Shown here: piece after piece, positions 8,801 through 18,191 of the stretch
How the letters are laid out: the number at the start of each line of letters is the position of its first letter
Numbering within the stretch: the first letter of the stretch is position 1
Source: Sedimenticola selenatireducens DSM 17993
GTDB taxonomy: Bacteria > Pseudomonadota > Gammaproteobacteria > Chromatiales > Chromatiaceae
Length of the DNA: 64,000 bases
Assembly: GCF_000428045.1 (NCBI RefSeq)
Contig: NZ_ATZE01000007.1
Span: 1-64,000 of the forward strand
Direction: 5' to 3'
The notes under the pieces: model-generated
What the model saw: the letters and a program-made list of their open reading frames with translations, nothing else
What the model was told of the DNA's origin: nothing
Databases searched by the model: none
Translations under genes and position numbers: made by a program

Positions 8801-9760
8801 ATGCATATCCACTCGCTGGAACAGTGGCGCCACGACCACAACTTCAATATAGATACCTCGGAAGGGGAGCGCAGAACCCGGCTGGTGGTCCTGCTGACGG
8901 CGGTTATGATGGTGGTGGAGATCGCTGCCGGTTATCTGTTCGGCTCAATGGCCCTGCTGGCCGATGGCTGGCATATGGGGACCCATGTGGCGGCGCTGGC
9001 CATCTCGCTGTTTGCCTACCGTTATGCCCGACAGAACGCAGAGAATCCACGTTTCAGTTTCGGCACCGGAAAGGTTACGGCGCTGGGTGGTTTTGCCAGC
9101 GCCATCAGCCTGGCGATGGTAGCCCTGCTGATGGGCGTGGAGTCGGTGGAACGCTTGATTGCGCCCGAGACAATCCGCTTCAATCAGGCGATTCTGGTGG
9201 CGGTCGTGGGTCTCGTCGTCAATCTGCTTAGTGCCTGGCTGCTGCATGGCGGGTCTCCCGCGCACCACCTCCATGATGATGACCATCACCATGGGCATCC
9301 TCATCAGCATGACCAGAATCTACGTGCCGCCTATCTGCATGTAATTGCCGATGCCCTGACCTCCGTGCTGGCCATAATTGCCCTGTTTGCCGGTAAATAT
9401 TTTGACTGGATCTGGATGGATGCCCTGATGGGGATTGTCGGGGCGGTGCTGATTACCCGCTGGAGTATCGGGCTACTGAAGGATACCAGTGCCGTGCTGC
9501 TTGACTCCGTGCCCAGTGACGAGATTGGCCGGCGCATCACGGATGCGATCGAGGCGGAGTCGGACAACCGCATCGTGGATCTGCATATCTGGCAGTTGGG
9601 TCCGGGCAGTTACGGCGTCATCATCTCGCTGGTCACCCATGAGCCCAGGGACCCGGAACATTACAAGGCGTTGATCCGGCATATCCATGCGTTGGGGCAT
9701 GTCACGATCGAGGTGACCGGCTGTGAGGGCGAGGCGTGCATAATGCCGCCACGCCAGTAG
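8801..9760 (+). CDS. dmeF: Cation diffusion facilitator, DmeF-type Co/Ni/Cd exporter
   Basis: Inner-membrane metal/proton antiporter of 319 aa that moves divalent cations out of the cytoplasm. The N-terminal HSLEQWRHDHNF motif is typical of the DmeF branch. Metal-site residues appear as D55/H58/H62 in ADGWHMGTH and H180/D184 in HVIADA. A histidine-rich cytoplasmic loop (about 155-171) joins helices IV and V. The C-terminal cytoplasmic ferredoxin-like domain includes LHIWQLGPG. The exact metal cannot be read from sequence. Co, Ni, Cd and Zn are known for relatives. No DmeR-like repressor gene is adjacent, but an inverted repeat precedes the start. Confidence 0.88.
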   Translation: MHIHSLEQWRHDHNFNIDTSEGERRTRLVVLLTAVMMVVEIAAGYLFGSMALLADGWHMGTHVAALAISLFAYRYARQNAENPRFSFGTGKVTALGGFASAISLAMVALLMGVESVERLIAPETIRFNQAILVAVVGLVVNLLSAWLLHGGSPAHHLHDDDHHHGHPHQHDQNLRAAYLHVIADALTSVLAIIALFAGKYFDWIWMDALMGIVGAVLITRWSIGLLKDTSAVLLDSVPSDEIGRRITDAIEAESDNRIVDLHIWQLGPGSYGVIISLVTHEPRDPEHYKALIRHIHALGHVTIEVTGCEGEACIMPPRQ

Positions 9761-10098
9761 GTGTGTGGACACTTGTAAATTTTTACCTGATTATCCACCT
9801 AACTCAGCCGTATTCAGGAAAACTATTAGCCGCGAATAAACGCAAATGAATACGAATCATGCTATTTCGCTAATACCTCAGCCCCTGGTCTGGATGGAGG
9901 GTACCGATCGTTTTCCGGTATGGACCTATTCGGTTACAGCATATATAGATAGCCGTCTTTATTACTATTTGCGTGTATTCGCGTTCATTCGCGGCTTTAT
10001 AAAGGGTATCCAGCCATAGTTGACTCTGGTGGGTAATCAGGAATTTTTAACCGATGCACAGTTGACCGGCAGTGTCTGTTAAGCGATGAATAAACGAA
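9761..10098. other. Intergenic region with a dispersed inverted repeat
   Basis: No gene is seen. The region is dominated by the inverted repeat at 9828-9994, which is described separately. The sequence between the arms contains GGATGGAGGGTACCG and CGGTATGGACC, with no obvious promoter. Confidence 0.5.
9828..9994. repeat. Inverted repeat pair of the GCCGCGAATRAACGC type
   Basis: The left arm (about 9828-9850, AGCCGCGAATAAACGCAAAT) and right arm (about 9967-9994, ending TTCATTCGCGGCT) are near-complementary over roughly 19 bases and enclose about 115 bases. A single partial copy (CATTCGCGGCTTA) is at about 5625. The paired arrangement resembles a small non-autonomous element or a REP-like doublet. 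Confidence 0.6.
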
Positions 10099-10374
10099 AT
10101 GCCATCATCCATCGATAAACTGTTGAAGAAACATCAGAAGCTGACCCAGTCGGATATGCTGAAAGTAGCATCCCACGTGCAGCGCGAGCAGGGCGAGTGG
10201 ATTATCAATACCCTGATGATCGAGGGGCAGTCGGTACCCTTTATCTATAAACGCAAGCGGCGCTACAAATCACTTCAGGGGCAGCGGGTCAATATCACCT
10301 ACTATCCGGCGATGGATTCGGTAGCGGGCATCGAGTTTGAAATAATGAAAGTGGTACGTATTCGGGTTGCCTGA
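10099..10374 (+). CDS. Conserved hypothetical protein (91 aa)
   Basis: Small basic soluble protein. I do not recognise a named family. The first 40 residues look helical (KLLKKHQKLTQSDMLKVASH). The second half is predicted beta-rich (WIINTLMIEGQSVPFIYKRKRRYKSLQGQRVNITYYP), with aromatic/basic character that could fit nucleic-acid or small-ligand contact. No signal or membrane segment is present. It stands alone between the inverted repeat and the hydrolase. The composition is coding-like and there is no overlapping gene. Confidence 0.65.
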   Translation: MPSSIDKLLKKHQKLTQSDMLKVASHVQREQGEWIINTLMIEGQSVPFIYKRKRRYKSLQGQRVNITYYPAMDSVAGIEFEIMKVVRIRVA

Positions 10375-10483
10375 GCGGCCACCATTAATGCAGCCATGCT
10401 GATTGTGGGGTTGACTTCACGGGCTGATCGTTAAATGGTTGGGTGGTTACTCTTAACTCCAATAACCGTTGCAAACGAAATCA

Positions 10484-11302
10484 ATGAGCCAAAGTAAAAA
10501 TTATCTGATGGTAGATGGGGCCAGGCTGGAATGCCGCTGGTACGGCCGGCGCAAGGCGGATCAACCGGTGTTGGTGCTGCTGCATGAGGGGCTGGGTTGT
10601 ATCGATATGTGGCGGGATTTTCCGGACAGACTGGCGGAAAAGACCGGCCTGGCTGTCTTTGTCTACAGTAGACAGGGTTACGGAAGGTCTGACCCGTTTG
10701 AACGTCCGCTGGAGGTCGGTTTCATGCATCGGGAAGGGTTGGAAATCCTGCCCGGAGTGCTGGATGAGGCGGGTATCGATCAGGCAATTCTTGTAGGGCA
10801 CAGCGATGGGGCGTCAATTGCCCTGATCTACTCGGGCGAGCGTTCCGATAGGCGCATCAGGGGGCTGGTATTGCTGGCGCCTCATCTGTTTGTTGAGGAA
10901 GAGACCCTGGAGGGAATACGCCAGGCGAAGCAGGCATTTGACACCGGCCAGCTCGCCGACCGGCTGCAACGCTACCATGGAGACCACACGGAAAGTACCT
11001 TCCGGCACTGGTCAGGAATCTGGCTGGATCCCCGGTTTACCGCCTGGAATATTGAATCCAGTTTACCGGGAATCAATGTGCCGCTGCTGGCGATCATGGG
11101 TGAGGATGATCAGTACGGTACTCTGGCCCAGATCCATAGGTTGGCTGAACAGTCGCCGCAACAGAGCGAACTGGCCGTACTCAAAGATTGCGGTCACTCA
11201 CCCCATCTGGAACAGATGGAACAGACCCTTGACCGGATAACCGATTTTCTGCGTCTGCAGGGTCAGGTCGACCAGCATCGACCTGACCCTGAGCCGGCAT
11301 GA
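10484..11302 (+). CDS. Alpha/beta hydrolase
   Basis: Cytoplasmic serine hydrolase of 272 aa. Nucleophile Ser107 is in the elbow GHSDGAS. The probable catalytic His is in the C-terminal GHSPHLEQ, and the acid is probably the Asp in MGEDDQYG. The oxyanion-side motif is LLHEGLGC (about 32-39), with YSRQGYGRSD following strand 4. The frame opens with a TTG at 10469, but ATG 10484 gives a conventional N-terminus. The substrate is unknown: esterases, C-C hydrolases and haloperoxidase-like proteins share this pattern. The gene converges on the chemoreceptor gene, and a strong hairpin lies across its 3' end. Confidence 0.85.
   Translation: MSQSKNYLMVDGARLECRWYGRRKADQPVLVLLHEGLGCIDMWRDFPDRLAEKTGLAVFVYSRQGYGRSDPFERPLEVGFMHREGLEILPGVLDEAGIDQAILVGHSDGASIALIYSGERSDRRIRGLVLLAPHLFVEEETLEGIRQAKQAFDTGQLADRLQRYHGDHTESTFRHWSGIWLDPRFTAWNIESSLPGINVPLLAIMGEDDQYGTLAQIHRLAEQSPQQSELAVLKDCGHSPHLEQMEQTLDRITDFLRLQGQVDQHRPDPEPA
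11260..11289. terminator. Hairpin between convergent hydrolase and chemoreceptor genes
   Basis: A perfect 11-bp inverted repeat, GGGTCAGGTCG (11260-11270) and CGACCTGACCC (11279-11289), has an 8-base loop. It lies inside the last codons of the hydrolase and 15 bases from the stop of the convergent chemoreceptor gene. This suits a bidirectional transcription barrier. No U-tract follows, so it may act with Rho or as an mRNA end protector. Confidence 0.5.
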
Positions 11303-11303
11303 T

Positions 11304-12959
11304 TCAGGTGCGGAATTTCCCCGCCATGGTCTGCAGGTCGGCGGCCAGTTGCGCCTGCTGTGTACTGGCAACCGCTGTCTGTTCCGCCCCCTGGGCTGAC
11401 TGAACCGAAAGGTCATTAATCGAAACTATGTTGCGGTTAATCTCGTTGGCCACCGCGCCCTGCTGTTCAGCGGCGGTGGCAATCTGGGCGTTCATGTCCT
11501 TGATGCGCGAGACGGCCTGATTGATCTCATTGAGCGCCTGATCGGCCTGCTCCACCTGGGCGAGGCTGTGTTCCGCCTTCTGCTGACCCCGCTGCATCGC
11601 GGTCACTGCCTCCTTGGTGCCGTGCTGCAGACGTTCAATCATGGACTGGATCTCCTGGGTCGATTCCTGGGTTCTGCCTGCCAGGGTGCGTACCTCATCG
11701 GCGACCACGGCAAAGCCACGCCCCTGTTCTCCGGCGCGTGCCGCCTCGATTGCGGCATTGAGTGCCAGCAGATTGGTTTGCTCGGCAATACCCCTGATCA
11801 CATCCAGTACGCCACCGATGGTGTTGCTGTCGGCTTCCAGATTGTGAATAACCTGTGCCGCCTGTTCCACTTCGCGGGCCAGATCACGGGTTGCATTCAA
11901 TGCCTGTTCCGCCACCGCGCGGCCGTTGTTGGTGAGGGTGTCGGCCTGCAGGGCTGACTGTTCCGCCTCGGCTGCATTGCGTGCCACATCCTGCACCGTG
12001 GCTGCCATCTCGGTCATCGCCGTGGCCACTTGTTCAGTTTCCGACTGTTGCTGCTTGATGCGAACGCTGGACTCTCCGGTGATCACCGAAGTCTCTTCCG
12101 CCGCGGCGGCGAGCTGGATGGTGGTGCCGCCCAACTCCTTCACAACCGTTCTGAATTTGTCACAGATGGTGTTGAAGGCGTTGGCTATTTCGCCCAGCTC
12201 GTCACGGGATTCATGCTGGCTGCGCACCGTCAGGTCGCCGGCGGCCATCTGTCGGGATGCTTCGGTCAACTGACTCACCGCATTACTGATACCCTTGATG
12301 GTGAGCAGGGCCAGCAGGCCGAGCAACATAACACCGGCAATCATCAAGACAATTGAGATATTCAGAACAGATTGATTCTGATTCACGGTGTCTGCATAGG
12401 TGGCCTGGGCGACATCCAGCTGCAGTTGCCACAGTTTCTCCACGGCGGCATAAGCGGTCTCAAATGTGGGGCCGGTCCGGTTCAGCAACTGCAGATCGGC
12501 GGCCTCGTATCTGCCTGCCCTGATCAATTCGGCGACCGCCTTAAGCCCTTCCTGCACAAAGATGGCCCGCTTGTTTGCGAAATCCTCCGCCAGAACCTTC
12601 TCTTCCGGCGTGAGGTAGGTCGTCAGATAGGCCTGCCAGATACTGGAAATGGTGGCGATATTGGCATCAACAGCTTCAATATGCCGGGTTACCGGATGAT
12701 CATGCAGAATGGCTGTATGGGAATCCGGTGCATGTTGCAGCGCCAGCAGCAACTCACCGCGGTTTGTCCGCATCAGATCAATGATTTTACTGAGCTGACC
12801 GGTCGGGATCAGGCGGTCTTCATAAACGCTTTTCAGGCCGGACTCGGCATTGTTCATGGCGCTGATACTCAGTAGTCCAACCGTTGCCAGTTGCAGTACA
12901 GCAAACGAGACCAGAAAGATCAGGCGTGCCTTGATGGATATTTTATTGAGTAATTTCAT
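11304..12959 (-). CDS. Methyl-accepting chemotaxis protein
   Basis: Transmembrane chemoreceptor of 551 aa that signals through CheA/CheW. The start at 12959 is chosen because GGAGG followed by TAACAAA precedes it. The open frame continues upstream to 13010 without a better site. Order: membrane helix 1 (about 12-33), a periplasmic four-helix-bundle-like sensor (about 34-190) and membrane helix 2 (about 193-215). A HAMP domain and the long cytoplasmic coiled coil follow. Its conserved tip reads [20 protein letters not shown], followed by [14 protein letters not shown]. The ligand is unknown. No che genes are adjacent, so this is an orphan receptor. Confidence 0.93.
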   Translation of the reverse strand: MKLLNKISIKARLIFLVSFAVLQLATVGLLSISAMNNAESGLKSVYEDRLIPTGQLSKIIDLMRTNRGELLLALQHAPDSHTAILHDHPVTRHIEAVDANIATISSIWQAYLTTYLTPEEKVLAEDFANKRAIFVQEGLKAVAELIRAGRYEAADLQLLNRTGPTFETAYAAVEKLWQLQLDVAQATYADTVNQNQSVLNISIVLMIAGVMLLGLLALLTIKGISNAVSQLTEASRQMAAGDLTVRSQHESRDELGEIANAFNTICDKFRTVVKELGGTTIQLAAAAEETSVITGESSVRIKQQQSETEQVATAMTEMAATVQDVARNAAEAEQSALQADTLTNNGRAVAEQALNATRDLAREVEQAAQVIHNLEADSNTIGGVLDVIRGIAEQTNLLALNAAIEAARAGEQGRGFAVVADEVRTLAGRTQESTQEIQSMIERLQHGTKEAVTAMQRGQQKAEHSLAQVEQADQALNEINQAVSRIKDMNAQIATAAEQQGAVANEINRNIVSINDLSVQSAQGAEQTAVASTQQAQLAADLQTMAGKFRT

Positions 12960-13401
12960 TTTGTTACCTCCGGGGGCTGGGGGGGCAATTGACATTGGTT
13001 GTTGTTTCATTCTTGGTCAGTTGTTGCTCAGTCACTTATGAGGCGTACATCAACATCGGTATGTGCCGGGGCACACGCCAGTTGTTTGTTTGATTCCGAA
13101 ATTTCACTGCATAGGTGATTCAAGGCCTCTCCTCAAAGCACGGCTTCGGAGAGGGGGTTGCGCCACTGTCCCTGCTCATATTAATGACATATGTCAATTT
13201 TCGACCGGAATGAATAATTCTTTAGTCTTTTTCTGAGAATTATTATTGGGTTGATTTACCGGCGTGCCTGGAATAAAAGTAGTCCTGTTGCCGTCGGCGA
13301 ACGGGGATTAAGTTCTTTGAGATGGGGTAGCCTGGTTCTTTGAGGGAAGGAAGAGTCCTTATCAGGTGGGTGTCTGGAGTTCCGGGAAAAAGGGGGGCGT
13401 T
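12960..13401. other. Intergenic region between divergent chemoreceptor and cytochrome c genes
   Basis: This region holds the promoters of both genes. A 7-bp hairpin (CCTCTCC at 13126-13132, GGAGAGG at 13148-13154) and a direct repeat of GTTCTTTGAG at about 13313 and 13335 are visible. The direct repeat lies 60-90 bases before the cytochrome start and might be an activator site. No gene is seen. Confidence 0.4.
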
Positions 13402-13728
13402 GTGTTACAAAACATTGCGATTTTATTTTTGCTTTTAATGGCAATTGTGATTGCCGGTTGCAGTGGTGATCAGCACGATCACCCCGATCTGAAAACGGGT
13501 CAGCAGCTCTATGAGTATCACTGTGCATCCTGTCATAAAGAGGATGGCACCGGTATATTTCTAAAAGGTGTCCCGGCCAACCGGGATACTGATCTCTCGG
13601 TATGGCAGATTATCCATAAGGTACAGACGGGCTCGGAAGAGAAGAGCGCGATGCCCAGTTTTGAAAAAATGCCGCAACAGGAGGCCTCGAAGATCGCAGT
13701 CTACCTTAAGCAGCTGGCTAAGAAATAA
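13402..13728 (+). CDS. Lipoprotein c-type cytochrome
   Basis: Single-haem class I cytochrome c, 108 aa, anchored to a membrane on the periplasmic side. The GTG at 13402 is chosen because AAAAAGGGGGG lies just upstream and the product then begins with a clean signal peptide ending in the lipobox IAGC (Cys20). Haem attachment is CASCH (Cys41, Cys44, His45). The sixth ligand is probably the Met in SAMPSF or the second Met in FEKMPQQ. The size and short C-terminus fit small electron shuttles for oxidases or other respiratory enzymes. It converges with hsp20, separated by a hairpin. Confidence 0.88.
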   Translation: MLQNIAILFLLLMAIVIAGCSGDQHDHPDLKTGQQLYEYHCASCHKEDGTGIFLKGVPANRDTDLSVWQIIHKVQTGSEEKSAMPSFEKMPQQEASKIAVYLKQLAKK

Positions 13729-13729
13729 T

Positions 13730-13755
13730 CGGGCCCGGTCAGGCGACCGGGCCCG
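13730..13755. terminator. Bidirectional hairpin between cytochrome c and hsp20
   Basis: A perfect 11-bp stem, CGGGCCCGGTC (13730-13740) and GACCGGGCCCG (13745-13755), has a 4-base loop. It lies exactly between two convergent genes, 2 and 12 bases from their stop codons. There is no long U-tract on either side. Stem strength and position make a terminator the best call. Confidence 0.65.
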
Positions 13756-13766
13756 AGTCACTCGGA

Positions 13767-14228
13767 TCAGGCAGCCTCCACCTTGCTGTCGATCACGTTT
13801 CCGCTACGCTTCTGAATCTCGATCCGGCGCGGTTTCATCTCTTCCGGTATCTCTCTGATCAGTTTCACTTCGAGCATGCCGTCCTGAATAATGGCGCTCT
13901 CGACCCGAATGTGGTCCGCCAGTTGGAAGTTGCGCTCAAAGCTGCGATTGGCAATCCCGCGATGCAGGAAAGTCCGGCTGGACTGCTCGTCCTCCTGTTT
14001 CTGACCGGAGACATGCAGCATGTTCTGCCTGACCTCGATCTCCAGATCATCGGTAGTGAAGCCGGCGACTGCCATGGTAATGGTGTAGTGATCCTCATCC
14101 ACCAACTCGATGTTGTAGGGTGGGTAGCCGCCACTGACGTTGGCGTTGTGGATTGATTCCAGGGTGTTGGCCAGGCGATCAAAGCCGATGGCACTGCGGA
14201 ACAGGGGTGAAAGATCATAAGCTCTCAT
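13767..14228 (-). CDS. Small heat shock protein, Hsp20/IbpA type
   Basis: ATP-independent holdase chaperone of 153 aa that keeps unfolded proteins soluble. The start at 14228 follows GAGGATATCACT, a good ribosome-binding site. The N-terminus MRAYDLSPLFRSAIGFDRL is the class A IbpA/IbpB pattern. The alpha-crystallin domain covers about residues 37-130, with YTITMAVAGF early and the conserved LEVKLIREIPEE at its end. The C-terminal tail has a basic/IEI segment in place of a perfect I-x-I anchor. I could not find a convincing sigma-32 promoter upstream, so heat regulation is expected from the family but not shown. Confidence 0.93.
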   Translation of the reverse strand: MRAYDLSPLFRSAIGFDRLANTLESIHNANVSGGYPPYNIELVDEDHYTITMAVAGFTTDDLEIEVRQNMLHVSGQKQEDEQSSRTFLHRGIANRSFERNFQLADHIRVESAIIQDGMLEVKLIREIPEEMKPRRIEIQKRSGNVIDSKVEAA

Positions 14229-14560
14229 AGTGATATCCTCATTGTTCAAGCGATATTTTCAAGCAAGTGTGTTCGATTGAACCACACGGTTTCGTGAATC
14301 CTCGCGGCATCCACTTGACTATGAGTTAGGGGCTTTGGATTTGGATTTCAAGCGTCAGTGGGCAGAAATTTTTCTCGTGTCGCGCATTCTGTTCGGCGGC
14401 GCCCACGGGGCGCCCTATTTCTTTCGTGTACCGTCAGTTACCGTAGGTCGTGTTAGCCAAAGGCGTAACCCGACAAGGGGATAATGGGCACGTTGCGCTT
14501 TGCATATCCTACCTGGGGTAATTGCCCAAATTCGTTATGACTGCCCAGATCGCGTCGCGC
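14229..14560. other. Intergenic region with repeat C
   Basis: This region lies upstream of hsp20 and downstream of the attH-like gene on the same strand. It contains a short GC hairpin (GGCGCCC ACGG GGCGCC at about 14400) and the element GTAGGTCGTGTTAGCC...GGCGTAACCCGACA (about 14442-14477). The latter belongs to another widely dispersed non-coding repeat type. No gene is seen. Confidence 0.5.
14442..14515. repeat. Dispersed repeat C (GTAGGTCGTGTTAGCC type)
   Basis: GTAGGTCGTGTTAGCC is followed by AAAGGCGTAACCCGACA, so the two halves (TGTTAGCC / GGCGTAAC) are imperfectly inverted. Elements beginning GTAGGTCG/GTCGGGTTAG are common dispersed intergenic repeats in gammaproteobacteria. Only one copy is seen in this window. 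Confidence 0.45.
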
Positions 14561-15670
14561 TTAGTAACCGGTCATCTCAAGATAGCCCCGGCCTGTCAGT
14601 CTGTTCTGCTCATATACGTCCACCGCACCTTCCCAGTAACGTACGCTTAGGTCCATCTCCTGATCATCCAGCACCGGTTTAACCTGCAGCGTCCTGTTTT
14701 GTGAATTTATCCGCAGGCTCCACTCAACGGGATAACGCGTTCCGGTCGGACTCTGCCACCAGCGTTCGGCTGTCAGCTCGACATCATCGGGAGTCAGCCG
14801 TCTCGACTGTCCAATGGCGGAAACCAGCGTGCCCGCGCTGAAGGGATCAGGCTCGCCTTCACTGTCCCTCAACTGGTAATACATGAGATTTTCCCCACCG
14901 CTGAGCTGCAGTGAGAACCAGTCCCAGCCGGTCTGATCCGGGGAGAGTGCGCTGGTGCCCCACTCCCGGTCGAACCAGGAATTCCCTTGCACCCTGAATG
15001 TGGTGCCGTCCAGGGTAATGTTGCCGGTGGTGTGCATGCGGGGGTAGGAGTAGTAGTAGGAGGCGTTGCCCGGCTGGGCACTCTTCTGGCTCAATCCTTG
15101 GTCGCCCTGCAATATGACGCCGACAGAAGATTCGCCCTCCAACTCCAGGACTATTTTGAACTCCCTGGCGGTGATGTTGATACGCCAGGGAAACGTCGAT
15201 CCGGTTGCGTCCAGTTGCCAGTCTTCCACCCAGACCCTGAACGGTTCCGTCTCCACCCCGGCCAGTCCGGGCCCCGTCCTGACCAGCCGCTCTTCCGCCA
15301 AGTGGCGTTGGCCGTCGGCATCGGTAATCGCCACATGGGCCATCCAGACCGGATTACCGGCCCAACTTGAAGCGCTTTTCACGCTGCCCGGTGGTGTCAG
15401 GGAGAAACGGAAAAAAGTGACCTGATAGCCGAAGCGGCGGCCGTTGTTGCTCTGCAGATTGCCGGTAAAATACCACCACTCGTTGCGGTATTCAGGATGT
15501 CCGCCATGATCCCGGGGAAAGCTGAATTCCCGTGGCGCCGTGGCACGGGCAAAGCCGGCCTGATCCACGGTGGAGAGCAGCCCGGTTGCCGAGAGTTTGG
15601 CTGCCGGTGCCGGGGGTTCGGTGCAACCCGTCAGCAAGAGTAACAGCAACAAAAAGCAGAGCCACTTCAT
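14561..15670 (-). CDS. AttH/carotenoid-hydratase-like lipocalin lipoprotein
   Basis: Exported lipoprotein of 369 aa. The start at 15670 follows GGGAGGAG; the longer open frame to 15751 is not needed. The signal peptide is very hydrophobic and ends at LLTGC, so it is lipid-anchored. The mature part resembles the CrtC/AttH (lipocalin-like, DUF2006-type) fold, with REFSFPRDHGGHPEYRNEWWY near residue 50 and WFDREWGTSALSPDQTGWDWF in the second lipocalin half. It immediately follows the FtsX-type permease with effectively no gap and is the third gene of an ATPase-permease-lipocalin operon. That gene order is known from the Agrobacterium att locus. Its substrate is unknown, probably a lipid or lipoprotein-linked cargo. 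Confidence 0.85.
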   Translation of the reverse strand: MKWLCFLLLLLLLTGCTEPPAPAAKLSATGLLSTVDQAGFARATAPREFSFPRDHGGHPEYRNEWWYFTGNLQSNNGRRFGYQVTFFRFSLTPPGSVKSASSWAGNPVWMAHVAITDADGQRHLAEERLVRTGPGLAGVETEPFRVWVEDWQLDATGSTFPWRINITAREFKIVLELEGESSVGVILQGDQGLSQKSAQPGNASYYYSYPRMHTTGNITLDGTTFRVQGNSWFDREWGTSALSPDQTGWDWFSLQLSGGENLMYYQLRDSEGEPDPFSAGTLVSAIGQSRRLTPDDVELTAERWWQSPTGTRYPVEWSLRINSQNRTLQVKPVLDDQEMDLSVRYWEGAVDVYEQNRLTGRGYLEMTGY

Positions 15671-15671
15671 A

Positions 15672-18191
15672 CTACTCCTCCCGCAATGCCAGGGCGGGGC
15701 GCGTGCGCGCCATGCGCAGGCTGGGATAGAGCCCTGCAAGCAGCGCGGCAATCAGTGCGAAGCCGGTGGCCTCCAGCAGAATGGTGGGCGAGAGCTGGCT
15801 CGGCATGCTCCAGCCGAACGCACGCAGATTGATCACATGCACCAGGATCTCCGCCATCAGCCAGCCCAGCGGCATCGCCAGCAGCGCGGCAATCAGCCCC
15901 ATCAACAGGGTCTGCAGGCTGATCTGGCCCAGCAGTTGGCGCGGCGTCAGGCCGGTGGCCCGCAGGATGGCATGCTCCCTGGCTCGTTCCAGTTGCAGCG
16001 CCATCATGGCGCTGACAATGCCGACAAAGGCCACCGCGATCACCAGCAGGCGCAGCACCCGGGTAATGGTAAAGGTGCGGTCGAAGATCTCCAGCGACTG
16101 TTCCAGAATCTCCCGGTTGGCCCGCACCTGTAGTGGCCGTTCTGACTGACCGGCCAACTGTTTGATCCGGGTGAGCAGGGGTTCGATCGGTTCTCCTGCC
16201 TGCAGATAGATGCCGAGGGTGGTGATCTGCTTATCGTGCCAGAGGGTGGCGTAGCGATCTCTCGGCATGACCACCAGTCCCCGGTCTGAGCCGTAGTCGA
16301 AAAAGATACCGCCGATAGTAAATCTGACTACGCCATCCGGCGTAAGCAGAGGCAGCGCGTCACCGACCTGGAGACGATTGTGGTAGGCATAGGGCTCCGA
16401 GATCAGCAGCAGATCACCCGTGGCAAAGCGCTCCCAGAGATCGGGCAGGGTCTCGCCCTTGAAATGGAAGCCGCGATAACTGCGGGCCGCCAGGCCGATG
16501 GCCAGCAGGTTGACCGGGCCATTCTCGCTCTCCAGGGTGACATGGCGGCCGCTACTCAGATCTTCCACCCCCGGCAGCGCTTCAACCTGTTCCAGCAGCC
16601 AGTCGGGCAGGGGCGCCGAGGCGCGCTTGGAGGCGCTATGGGGGGCGGTGACATAGATATCCCCCTGTACCGTCTGGGCCAACCACTGGCCGACGGTGTC
16701 GCGGAAACTCTCCACCATAATGCCCATGCCTATAGTGGCGGCGATGGCCAAGGTCAGGGCGGCAATGGCCGGGCCGGTGCGACTCAGGGTGGCATCGATG
16801 CCCCGGGAGGCAAGTCGGCCGATGGTGCCGAACAGCCATTTCAGCGGATGCTGCAGCAGCCGGGAGAGTGGCGGCACCAGGGTCGGTACCAGCAGGCAAT
16901 AGCCCATGATGAAGCAGAACAGGGCGGCAAATCCCATCAACAGGCTGCGTTCCGAGGCTTGCACCAGCAGCGCCCCCCCGGCCATGCCGGCTATCCCGAT
17001 CAACAGCAGCCAGGGTAGTGCGCGGTGGCTCCGCCGCTCGATAACCGAGCGGCGGTTAACGCTTTGGGGGCTGGAACGGGTGGCCTCCCAGGCCGGCACG
17101 GAGGCGGCAAAAAAGGTGGTGAGCAGACCAAGCAGCGAACCGGTCAACAGGATCTGTGGTGCCAGTTCAAGCTGGCTGACGGTCAGGGCAAAATAGAGAT
17201 CATTGATGGTGCGGGTCACCAGCCAGAGCAGTTGCCGGGCCAGCAGAATGCCGGCTCCCATGCCCACCAGGGTGCCGATCAGGCCGATGAGCATCTGTTC
17301 CGCGAGTATGGCACGGAACACCTCGCCCCGGGTGGCGCCCAGCAGGCGCATGATGCCGAACTGGCGGCGCCGCTGCAGAACCGAAAAGGTAGCGGTGTTG
17401 TAGATCAGGAATCCGCCCACCAGCAGGGCCAGCAGACTCATGGCGGTCAGGTTGGTCTGAAATGCCTGGCTCATGTCGGCCATGGCGGCGGTGCGCCGTT
17501 CGGTCTCCACCAGTCGGACGCCTTCGGGTAGCCAGTCACGCAACATGGCGGCTTGCGTCTCATCCAGCGCGAGGTCGATCCGGTCCAGGCTGCCGAACTG
17601 CTGTAACAGGGTCTGTGCAACGGCAATATCGGTTACCAGCACACCATCCAGCGCCGCCTCCCGGCGGTCGCCGAACAGGGCAAGAATCTCTGCTTCTTGA
17701 ATAGTGCCGGCGATATCCAGGGTGATACGGCTGCCTGTGTCCAGTCCGAGTCGCTGGGCGCTATAGGTTGAGATCAGCAAGCCATCGCGGCTGGTCAACA
17801 GTTGATTCTGCACTCTGGGTGGGGCATTCAGGGTCAGGTTTCTGAATGGACGCTCCGACAGCGGATCGAGTCCGAGCAGGGTCAGCTGCTCCTCGTCGAT
17901 GCGCACCACCCCTTCCACCACCGGGGCACTGGGAAGATAGGGGTATTGGCGTCTCAGGTCGGTGAAGAGCTGCTCGGGGAGTCCGGCCGATCCCGCAATG
18001 ATCTGGTGAGTGACGCGGCCGGAGATCTGCTCCATGGTGATCTCGAAGGCCCGGCTGGCGCTCTGGTTGGCCAGGCCCACTGCCATCACCACTGCCACCC
18101 CCAGGGCGATGCCAAGTACCGACAGGATGGACTGCCAGACATGTCGCTGCTGGTGACGGAAACCGGCGCGCCAGAGACGGGAGCCTACCAA
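15672..18191 (-). CDS. ABC transporter permease, double FtsX/MacB type
   Basis: Inner-membrane protein of 839 aa. It has two FtsX-like units of about four membrane helices each and two large periplasmic MacB-PCD-like domains. The first helix is at about 19-41. Helices near 250-370 close the first half. The second half runs to the C-terminus, ending PSLRMARTRPALALREE. Such permeases (type VII ABC systems) do mechanotransmission or lipoprotein extrusion. They do not move solutes through a channel. The gene overlaps the upstream ATPase by 7 bp and abuts the AttH-like lipoprotein. The fused-duplicate form corresponds to two separate permease genes (AttF/AttG-like) elsewhere. Confidence 0.88.
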   Translation of the reverse strand: MVGSRLWRAGFRHQQRHVWQSILSVLGIALGVAVVMAVGLANQSASRAFEITMEQISGRVTHQIIAGSAGLPEQLFTDLRRQYPYLPSAPVVEGVVRIDEEQLTLLGLDPLSERPFRNLTLNAPPRVQNQLLTSRDGLLISTYSAQRLGLDTGSRITLDIAGTIQEAEILALFGDRREAALDGVLVTDIAVAQTLLQQFGSLDRIDLALDETQAAMLRDWLPEGVRLVETERRTAAMADMSQAFQTNLTAMSLLALLVGGFLIYNTATFSVLQRRRQFGIMRLLGATRGEVFRAILAEQMLIGLIGTLVGMGAGILLARQLLWLVTRTINDLYFALTVSQLELAPQILLTGSLLGLLTTFFAASVPAWEATRSSPQSVNRRSVIERRSHRALPWLLLIGIAGMAGGALLVQASERSLLMGFAALFCFIMGYCLLVPTLVPPLSRLLQHPLKWLFGTIGRLASRGIDATLSRTGPAIAALTLAIAATIGMGIMVESFRDTVGQWLAQTVQGDIYVTAPHSASKRASAPLPDWLLEQVEALPGVEDLSSGRHVTLESENGPVNLLAIGLAARSYRGFHFKGETLPDLWERFATGDLLLISEPYAYHNRLQVGDALPLLTPDGVVRFTIGGIFFDYGSDRGLVVMPRDRYATLWHDKQITTLGIYLQAGEPIEPLLTRIKQLAGQSERPLQVRANREILEQSLEIFDRTFTITRVLRLLVIAVAFVGIVSAMMALQLERAREHAILRATGLTPRQLLGQISLQTLLMGLIAALLAMPLGWLMAEILVHVINLRAFGWSMPSQLSPTILLEATGFALIAALLAGLYPSLRMARTRPALALREE

